A DNA stretch of 11,199 bases from Saccoglossus kowalevskii (Eukaryota; Hemichordata; Enteropneusta; Harrimaniidae). The notes under the pieces were generated by a model, which saw only the letters and a program-made list of their open reading frames with translations, did no database searches and was not told the origin of the DNA. The position numbers and the translations under genes were made by a program. Every line of letters starts with the position of its first letter. The stretch's first letter is position 1. Of this stretch, positions 1 through 7,657 are shown piece after piece. The stretch is taken from the NCBI RefSeq assembly GCF_000003605.2, contig NW_003144289.1:386861-398059 (forward strand), given 5' to 3'.

Positions 1-660
1 CTAATCCGTGAAACAAACAGGGGTGGGGACAAACCACTCAAATGTTTGGAAACACTCATTGTGTGTCAGATAGCTACTGATAACATATCCTAACATTGCT
101 TTGTCTTGAGTCTATCTTTGAAACTTATAGGCACACAGATTAAACCTGTGTTGTTGATTTTGCAAAACACTACGGAGGCTGCCTTGCTTACCTTCAGGAA
201 ATCTACATTTTAACCAACTTACATGACATTCTATGGTATGTTGAATTTATTATATGAAAGTGTATAGTGCATTTCATCAATTAATAAATAAATGTGAAAA
301 TCGTAATTTTCAACACAAATAATAGTCTCGCTACCTTAAATGCCTTCGAATTCATTTCTTTCTATCTATCAAAACGGACAAGTTATCAATTGTTACACTA
401 TGTTTTTTTATTTCGATCTCTCAAGCCATTGGGCAAGCATTCTACCGAGTGAGTGAGAAAGTTGGAAGTGACCATTGATTACATGTGAATTCATCAGGTG
501 TTTTTTTATTGCTCATCACTCCATTGTTCGTCTACACAAAATAAGTTACATAGCACACTTATGCAGCAATGTGCACACGGAAATAGGTCTGAATGTATAG
601 AAATCCCTATATCGTGGATACAGATGTAAAAAAAATTTCAAGAATAAACATCAATTGTTT
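1..660. other. AT-rich stretch with no supported feature
   Basis: I see no recognisable gene. A minus-strand frame of about 30 codons with a good donor (GAAG|GTAAGC near 193) is too little to call an exon. Confidence 0.5.
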
Positions 661-667
661 CATGCTA

Positions 668-826
668 CTATAGGAATCCATCAGGACTTATTTGGCGAAG
701 TGCTTCTCGGTGATTAGCGATGGCTATATCACTTACGTTCTTCACCTTTTTGTCTGTTGTGGGGCGAATAGTGACACCAGTCTTTAAATGTATATACAAA
801 ACTAGAACGACGTCATTATAACATAA
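668..826 (-). other. Unrecognised coding-like island, possible terminal exon or gene fragment
   Basis: The minus strand is open for 52 codons between TGA (829-827) and TAG (670-668), in DNA that is less AT-rich than its flanks. The translation includes LKTGVTIRPTTDKKVKNV and IANHREALRQISPDGFL, with mixed codons and charged residues more like protein than like translated AT-rich noise. There is no ATG, an AAG acceptor is possible at 782, and an AATAAA lies about 160 nt past the stop. An internal AAC|GTAAGT at 736 could instead be a donor. I do not recognise the family. It could be an exon, a pseudogene fragment or more retroelement debris. Confidence 0.3.
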
Positions 827-829
827 TCA

Positions 830-1610
830 AAACACACACATACTGCGATGTGCCAAAGAAGGACAAAAGGTCGTCAACCTAGTAAGTTAAAAAATGCGCA
901 ATATAGATTAAGATAGGATTTTTTTTTCATTTTGCTTACTTTATTTGTAGTTAAAATTTCAGTTCACGGTCATTTACGTATTTGCAACATTTGCACATTA
1001 TGTGTTATGTTGAATCCATAAGCATTTTAGATCCAAAGCTTTTTTCTTTGTAAATTGAAATCAACGGTGAATATAGTGAATATAAATTTAACTTTATAAT
1101 TTAAGATAAAAGGATGTTTTTGCACATACAATACCAATGTTGCTTTGATGCAGGGAAGATGGTTGTGTGGTAATTTTCTTTAGCACACGTTCAGATGTAC
1201 ATATGTTTTGTTATTTTAACAAGCTTATATTTTGCATTTGTAATAACTATAATGTAAATCTGAATAACAATAAATATGGTAACACGGTACTCTATATTAT
1301 AGCTAAATATTGGGAAATATATAGGTAGTCATTGCATATCCTCCACAACACTCCGATTTTCATGTTTCCCTTTGTCACAAAATATAGGAATGGTTTTTTT
1401 CTATTCTGCTCTTACTAAAACACAATACCATACAAGGTTCCAACTTGTAACAAATACTGAACACAGTTTTCTTCATTCTAGTGTAATTTAATGTTCTAAT
1501 AATAATCTCAATATTTAATGAAAACCAATCAATTTCTACAATTTTTAGAAAACGATATTATTTGGATATGTAAGACGTTGCTACTATTAATATCAGTATT
1601 GGAATCTAGA
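830..1610. other. AT-rich stretch with no supported feature
   Basis: It is dense in A/T runs and stops in all frames. If the DIRS-like element once extended leftward (its RNase H and recombinase would lie here on the minus strand), nothing readable is left. Confidence 0.45.
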
Positions 1611-2179
1611 TTACATTTTTATTCGACATATCACATGATATTTTTGATCCATAATACATCTACTTTTCTCTGTTATTATGAACGCCATCTTGTATTTCAT
1701 AAGCTCAGTAGTCACAGTAAAAAGGCAACTGTCTTTCCGACAAACATTTCTCACGTATGCGTGTATGATAGAAATGCCATTATTACAATAGCGAGAATGT
1801 TCAGCGGTTAATGTGCAAAGCATGGACAGCATGCGAGAAATAAACAAGTGAGCCGGTTGAACACAATTCGAGATGTAGGACAACAGAACGATGTGGGAGA
1901 ACAAGAAGACCGATTGTCCTATAGCTCTTGATAAATTTGGTTGAGTTCTGTAGCAGATACAGAAATGGTCATGTAGACTGTGTCAAAAACAGAACCAAGA
2001 AAAGTCATACGGGTAGCCACAGATTCTTAAAGGCAAAGCTCCTTTAACAGATTTCTGAGACGTAAACAGTGGGTAGTGTTGAATGGTGAGGCGGCTCCAT
2101 CGAAATCATCAATGTAATCTATCACTTCATGCCCCTAGTTGCGTAGGATGTAATGCACCACATTGGTTGACCGTTGACA
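1611..2179 (-). mobile_element. DIRS/Ngaro-type retroelement remnant (reverse transcriptase to RNase H region)
   Basis: Read on the minus strand, 2179-1919 is one frame of 86 codons with three stops (two inside, one at its end). It begins CQRSTNVVHYILRN, then GHEVIDYIDDFDGAA with the catalytic YIDD box at 2116-2102. Next come LRNLLKEL and MTFLGSVFDTVYMTIS. This order and the YIDDF form (not the YADD of LINEs) match the reverse transcriptase of DIRS-order, tyrosine-recombinase retroelements. A second frame, 1904-1611, continues with ISNCVQPAHLFISRML and then VCRKDSCLFTVTTELMKY, the segment that leads toward RNase H in that group. One frameshift separates the two blocks. Sequence before 2180 probably held more of the domain (TVPSHFG resembles TVLPFG), but it is eroded. 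I found no recombinase domain or terminal repeats. It is long dead. Confidence 0.75.
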
Positions 2180-2354
2180 CATTAAGAAATGAAAATAAGC
2201 TTAACCGAAATGACTAGGAACAGTCAGCGTGCGATGTAAACCTATGAAGCGAATGGACTACAATAACTATGCACAGTGAGGGAAATGAAACAAACGAACG
2301 AACGAAGCATATGCAAATGAAACAAATCTTCTGCCGATTTTAAAAATTAAAGGA

Positions 2355-2378
2355 AATTAATGCCGCTGACCCACTTCC
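2355..2378 (+). repeat. Left inner inverted terminal repeat of the mariner element
   Basis: AATTAATGCCGCTGACCCAC and the four bases after it match the reverse complement of 3487-3510 at 20 of 24 positions. The adjoining outward sequence (2335-2354) is A/T-rich and no longer matches the outer right repeat. Confidence 0.75.
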
Positions 2379-2499
2379 AGTTGTCTGATCTAGATGAAAT
2401 TTTGCATGTGTAATGATTTACATCTCTATGGATTATGTTGTAAAAAACAGCTCTGAACTATTTGTGGTTTCTGATGGTGTTTGAACTGAGTCAGGTGTG

Positions 2500-3452
2500 A
2501 AATAGAGCCAGTTGCGTGTCGCGCAGTAATCCGGTTTTTGTATTTGTTTTTCATTGTTTTTGTAAATGAAAGAAACTTATGGTGATGATGCCGCATCATA
2601 TGACCTGGCAAAACGCTGGCATCATGAATTCAAACATGGCCGGAACTCTGTGGAAACCGCTCCCAGACCTGGTCGTCCCACTTCTGCCAGACAGCTATTT
2701 TGGAAAATCGACGCATAACTGTTTGCCAAATAGCCCAATAGGTCAAGATTAGTACAGGGTCTGTGGAGACTATCATTTATGACAATTTGCATATGCATAA
2801 TGTGTTTGCCAGATAGATTCCCAGGTTGCTCACACCTTTCCTGAAGCAAGAACACGGCGAGTGCTCAGGGATGAATTTGAAGATGTGCCAAGAAGATGAG
2901 TCAAAGTTTTTCAAAAGACTGATTTCACAGGATGAAACTTGGGTCAATCAGTATGATCCAGAGACCAAAGCTCAGTCCATTCGGTGGAAGCACTTCTAAA
3001 GAAGGCAAGGATGCAGCCCTCTGCTGGCAAGGTCATGCTCATGGGACTACGATGGAGTAGTGATGACAGATGTCATGGCAAAGGGTACCACAATTACAGG
3101 AGCCTATTACGCTTCACTTTTGATGAAATTAAGAGAAGCTATCAAAATCAAAAAGCGGGGCAAGTTCAGCAAAGGTATCCTCCTCTTGCAGGACAACGCT
3201 CCTGTCCACAACTCGCATGTCGCCAGATCAGAAGCACAGGCGTGTGGCTATGAATTCCTCCCCCACCCCCTTCCAGCCATGAAGTTGTTTTTGAAAGGAA
3301 AGCGTTTACCAGATGATGCAGCCTTGATTTCTGAAGTTACGACGTGGTGGGAGGACCAACCCCAGGTGTTCTACAAAAACGGTGTCTAGAGCTGCATCAA
3401 ATGATTGCAGAAAAGCATAACTCTGGGTGGTTCCTATGTAGAGAAAGACTAA
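2500..3452 (+). pseudogene. Mariner transposase pseudogene
   Basis: The intact enzyme cuts and joins transposon ends with a D,D34D catalytic triad after an N-terminal helix-turn-helix domain. Recognisable pieces, in order, are: RAVIRFLYL (about 2520); MKETYGDDAASYDLAKRW to GRPTSA (from 2566, stop at 2716); a degraded stretch 2719-2885; CQEDESKFFKRLISQDETW with the first Asp at 2931 (stop at 2997); KKARMQPSAGKVML in another frame; and frame 3042-3452 with WDYDGVVMTD, LLQDNAPVH (second Asp at 3192) and the C-terminal GGSYVEKD before TAA 3450. That last frame has stops at 3387 and 3402. The conserved SPDLAPSD segment holding the third Asp is missing between LPHP and MK (about 3267-3281). The copy cannot encode a working enzyme. 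Confidence 0.92.
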
Positions 3453-3486
3453 TAACTATGCTGAGTTTCATTAATCTCCTGCTATG

Positions 3487-3530
3487 GGAAATGGGTGAGG
3501 GGCATTACTTATTGAACGCCCCTCGTATTA
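3487..3530 (-). repeat. Right inverted terminal repeat of the mariner element
   Basis: Read on the minus strand it starts TAATACGAGGGGCGTTCAAT and continues AAGTAATGCCCCTCACCC. The form GAGGGGCGTTCAATAAGTAAT is, from memory, typical of a widespread animal mariner subgroup. The inner half is matched at 2355-2378. Confidence 0.78.
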
Positions 3531-5784
3531 TATAGTATTCAAACAGTTTCACTAAGTTCTTTTGGTATTACACGTTTAATAAGATGGCGTAATCCGCTGG
3601 AGAGACTCACTCAAAACTCAAGCATCCTTGCCAAAAACACAAAAAATGCATGTTATTTATTTTTTTACAATCAATCTGTCTTTACCACACAATCTCCACA
3701 GGTCGGATACATTGTGTGATTGGTCAATTTGCTTCGGTGAGTTGAGGAAATTGAAACTTTCTGCTTTTCAAACAAGTGACATATAGACCATCCTTATAAA
3801 TGGTGTCAGTGGTTAAGTTCACAGACTCGCTGGGGTATGAGTTGCAAGTTTCTGTTGAGTATGCCATGTCATAATATTATGTCATCCTCGCCAGCAAAAC
3901 AACCAGCATGCATCTGTGAGTTGAAGACATGATATTCTATGACCATTTCAATTCTAGACTCCACCGATTTAAAAAAAAATTGTTGTTAGTATACTACCGT
4001 TTTGAGGCTTGTTTTCAGTTTATGCCGAAATTATGTAATTAAATAAAAGATTTGAGTTATACTATTGTCTATACAAACTACCCTAAGAAAGTAACAAATT
4101 GAATGGAATGCTAGCTAAATCAGGCATAATAAACACATTTAATGTTATGATATATGATTGACAATGTATGAATAGCGCAGATGGTGAAACTCCTTCCATT
4201 GTACAGGTAAACTTTGTAAACTCAGACCTGATGGCGATCTGGTTCTAGTATGATGTTACACTGAATTACTACTGGTAGAGTAAACTTCACTTTTCAGCAC
4301 ATCTTTGTAGTCACTGTGTTCACTCCCACAATGTTGTCTCAGTTAGGCAGCGCTTTGTCGGTCATTATCGAATACCATAATTATTGAATCTAACAATTTC
4401 TTTGTGACCATATAATTAAGAGGTTTCTGTCTTTCGACTTTTGCGCATGAATTCCAATAAATTATTGATGAAATTCAAACTGAATCAAACTCAAACTCTT
4501 GACCCTAATATCAACGTATCATTAACAATATGAAATTTAAACATGTTTGTAGTTTACCTTCTATTGGGGATCACGTTTATGTGTATATTGTCAAATGTAA
4601 CTACGAGGTGCGGACAAATGAGGCTCAGTTTTGGTCAGATGAGCAAAACGCCATTTCTTTTATCATTGAGTTGCAGCTTATTGTCTGTCATCCATTCGAT
4701 GTTTGGTTCTCGCAAATGCTAAATGTAACTGCTTATTACATTAATCCAGCAGACTGAATGGACAGTAAGATCTTACGCCGCATTGAAGGTGAGTTTCTGA
4801 TAAAATTGGACTAATACCAGTAAGGGATTGATGTATGTATGTTACATATAAAGTCTGATTTTGCAAAGAACAATATTGTATGCTTAAAGTCGATAGTTGT
4901 TGAGGTATAAATATCATAAATTTTAAATAGTGTTTTATTTTCGGTTGAGTGGAACTTGCTGTAAGCGAATTGAAAAGTTTTCAAGAGCGAGTTTGTAATT
5001 GAAATTGATCTAAAGCATATCGAGGTGAAGAATATTTTTTTCAGAATAGCCTATTTAGGCTGCCTAGGCAGATCTGTGGATATTTACAAGGTACAGCGAT
5101 CCTGTACGCCATCTCGGATCGCATGATATAAGAAGTCAGAGAAAAGGGGCAACGTTGTTGTACTCTATCTTTAATAACAACAATAACATTAATGTTGCAA
5201 ACTTTTAACAAGCATTGCACATGGGGCCTACATAAACCCATATACTATTCTTCCTGTGTTTAATGGGCTCGTGAGTTTGCAAGATCCGGACCATAACTGA
5301 GGCTATATTTTCAATGATAAATACCCAATAACTCAAACGCATATGGTTTTCTATACTAAACAGTTCCCATACATTACTCTCTTAAGTACTAATCTTGATG
5401 TATAAGTTTTGATCAGTGGGTACTGTGAGTTATCGCAGACATTACCCTTCCCTACTGCGTGAGCTGACATTAACTTGTCTGTTACACATGGTCTTATCGG
5501 TGTCATCTGGTGAGGGCGCGCTTCCGCGGACATTTGGACTGTTATACGTACAATTAAGCTCAGTATAAACATGACTCATTTATTTCTTTATCTGCACATG
5601 CATTTTAATGTTGATATGTGACTTGTGTAGTCATGGGTTAATGGACTGTAAAATAAACAGAATAAACTGTACACTACGTGGCGTTATCAAATAGTAATAT
5701 AAGATAACAAGATGTGCTGTTACTTCTTTCTGTCCAAAAATATTCATTTGAATGTAGTATTTTGAAAAGCTGAATGGTGTTTAG
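3531..5784. other. Long AT-rich intergenic stretch, no convincing gene
   Basis: It holds only short chance-like frames, such as 75 codons at 4530-4757 with no domain features. A T-rich acceptor-like site at 5029-5043 followed by CAAG|GTACAG at 5089-5094 could bound a 47-nt plus-strand exon, but no partner exon is seen. The 5430-5560 GC island is listed separately. Confidence 0.45.
5430..5560. other. GC-richer island with a CpG cluster, unclassified
   Basis: The stretch around GAGGGCGCGCTTCCGCGG (5511-5528) holds several CpGs in otherwise AT-rich, CpG-poor DNA. A minus-strand frame of 73 codons crosses it but has no recognisable content. It may be a repeat fragment or a short unmethylated element; nothing in the sequence decides. 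Confidence 0.2.
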
Positions 5785-6108
5785 ATGCTGAGAAATTATT
5801 TCAGTGCCCTCCAATTTAAATCGTTCGACATGGAGTTTTGCATTTTTGTAAATAGTATTTTTATCTCATATGTTTTATATGAGTGTTTTAAAGATTTCGA
5901 ATTAAGTTTGCTTGCAGCGAGTGTATTTCGGCAAGCGATTGTGATAGGAAGACCGATGCAAGTCGGCAGAGTTCTACTTTCATCCAAAATAGAATCGAAA
6001 TTGCGAGTTGGTTTAGGTTGTGGAAGTAATGCTCCGGGATTGATTCTCAAATTTGATTGTGAAGTCTCGACATGTGCAAGACAGATACCTTATTACTGTC
6101 ACGATTAG
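5785..6108 (+). other. Unrecognised 107-codon open frame, possibly a repeat or gene fragment
   Basis: It starts at an ATG and ends TAG, with no obvious signal peptide or domain. The 3' two thirds, from LSLLAASVFRQAIVIGRPMQ to LGCGSNAPGL, is less AT-rich than its surroundings. The opposite strand is also open for 84 codons here (PTRNFDSILDESRTLPTC and onward). Long open reading on both strands of one GC-richer block suggests a decayed repeat or old coding fragment, and the sense strand is not settled. No promoter, splice partner or homologue can be shown from the window. Confidence 0.3.
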
Positions 6109-7573
6109 CAATTCTTAATGGAAATAACAATTAAACGGCTGATTTTAGACCAGTGAGTTAATTTGAACAGAAAGGGACGACTGGAGTGGCATCACCACCA
6201 CGTTTCATACACGCAAATATAACTTAAACTTGCGTTGTGTCACTGTACTATATTTACCATGAATTTGAATTGTCTTTATGAAGAAACTTTACACTTTAAC
6301 CCAGCACAAATTATTCGCGACAATGTAACTACTTGACGTGTTAGATCATGTACGATTTACAGAAATATTGTTGACTCTGACTGTGCTATAGCATTACACA
6401 TCACAATACTAAGCGATCTACACGGAAATAAAGCAATCTACTCCCTTAAATTAAAACAGTTACCCTGAAACTGTGTATAGATTGTTGAAATAAAATTTTT
6501 AGTTACATCTGACGCGAAACTATATTTATTCGGGTCCTAAACATACACGTTTTTCTGTCTACTGCGTTATATACAGACAGTTCCTTTATGTTAATTCAAT
6601 ATCTAAAATGCAGGAATAAATAAAAAGTAATTTGCTATTTATCAGTGAGAGGGTGCATTCAAATGAGAGGCAAGGGAAGCTAAACTACATAGATTTCCTT
6701 GTAAAATAGTAACCGTATGTATGCTTATTATGAACTCTGTATGGACGAATACAAATCATATATATTATGTAAAACGCATCTCAGTTGCTGTGCAATGTAA
6801 CATTAGAGAGGGTAACTAATTTAATTATCTGAATCTTTGTGAGTCAAATGAGTCAACAACTTCCTCACATTAGTTGATTTTACTTGTCAAAATACAAAAC
6901 ATTTCATGACAAATTGGAGTAATCTAAAAGAAAAACACTATACAAAAGCTGTCATCATGGTAGCAAATCCAATGCTTACACTTTATTTCGTCCTAAATGC
7001 AATTTTCGCAGCGCTTAAATATTCTTTTCACAAGATGCCGCACCAGACACAGCCTTAATTTTCAAGTAATCTATTATATCGATATATAGATACAAATTGA
7101 ATTGAATATATATTTGTTAAATATTATACAAGGATTCATGCGTATAGGTTTACAAAACCTAAGACTTGAAATGCTATGCCATTATACAAATACACATCAA
7201 GCATTTATAATATCATTATTAAATATACTTGATCACTTGTCAATCTTATATACATATATGAACATGTATACGTCGTTTACATGAAATGTATATGAAGTAA
7301 TTATATTATGCATTTTTCGATCAACGAATATATTACCAATGAAAAGTCAAAATCGGTAAATACACAGTTAAAATTAGCAGCACAGTTTCTTTTGCAGGTA
7401 TGCCCCCACCACCAAAAAATGTACATATTGTATTATATATTACTTTACACTAAATCTAAATTCAAATGATTGCAAAAAAAGCACACACTTGAAGCTCATT
7501 ATAAATTTTCTAACCCATTTTATCAACCATTATCACTATCGTATAAATGAGAATTATGAGTAAAAATCGGTAA
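6109..7573. other. AT-rich stretch downstream of the receptor gene's stop codon
   Basis: I see no gene on either strand. Its right end should include the 3' UTR of the minus-strand gene. The nearest canonical AATAAA on that strand is at about 6987-6982, some 590 nt past the stop, with weaker variants closer. The 3' end cannot be fixed. Confidence 0.45.
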
Positions 7574-7657
7574 CTATGTAACTAGATAACTAGGAGAAGA
7601 AAATGCGCCCTGCGTCATATCCATGTTGGTGTAAATATGTTCGTAGCTATTTTCTCC
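7574..7657 (-). CDS. Terminal coding exon, residues 287-313, tyrosine motifs and stop
   Basis: A strong acceptor, CCTTTTTTCAG|GGAG, opens a phase-0 frame of 27 codons ending in TAG at 7576-7574. It encodes GENSYEHIYTNMDMT and ends SPSYLVT. Y291EHI, Y295TNM and Y310 are the candidate phosphorylation sites. YxxM is the known consensus for the p85 SH2 domains of PI3-kinase, and the YTN core also fits Grb2 (YxN). Use of these sites is inference. A weak GATAAA-type signal lies about 55 nt downstream. Confidence 0.72.
   Translation of the reverse strand, partial: GENSYEHIYTNMDMTQGAFSSPSYLVT

Larger units (their letters stand above)
2355..3530 (+). mobile_element. Mariner (Tc1/mariner superfamily) DNA transposon, inactive copy
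   Basis: The element holds a transposase relic at about 2500-3452, flanked by inverted repeats. The right end has an outer block at 3511-3530 (ATTGAACGCCCCTCGTATTA). The inner block 3487-3510 pairs with 2355-2378 in inverted orientation at 20 of 24 positions. The outer part of the left repeat is not recognisable, so the left end is eroded or truncated. A TATA follows the right end, as expected for insertion at a TA dinucleotide. At about 1.18 kb it is close to the usual 1.3 kb of mariner elements, with small losses inside. It sits next to the DIRS-like remnant and is not part of the receptor gene. Confidence 0.9.

Noticed and set aside
1518-1811. 97-codon plus-strand open frame
   Set aside because: It is the reverse strand of the DIRS-like remnant, which gives a recognisable protein on the minus strand; the plus frame has no recognisable content.
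2287-2307. Short GAAC-type tandem repeat (AAACAAACGAACGAACGAAG)
   Set aside because: It is only three or so imperfect units, too short to call a microsatellite of interest.
2426-2855. Two minus-strand frames of 61 and 77 codons
   Set aside because: They are shadows of the mariner transposase, which reads on the plus strand.
4530-4757. 75-codon plus-strand frame
   Set aside because: It has AT-rich random-looking composition, no motif and no splice or homology support.
7102-7284. 60-codon plus-strand frame
   Set aside because: The sequence is low-complexity AT-rich DNA and the translation is mostly Ile, Leu, Asn, Tyr and Met, as expected by chance.
7380-7450. Acceptor-like TTTTGCAG followed by a plus-strand MPPPPKN frame
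   Set aside because: It stops after 17 codons, has no partner exon and lies just past the minus-strand gene's end.
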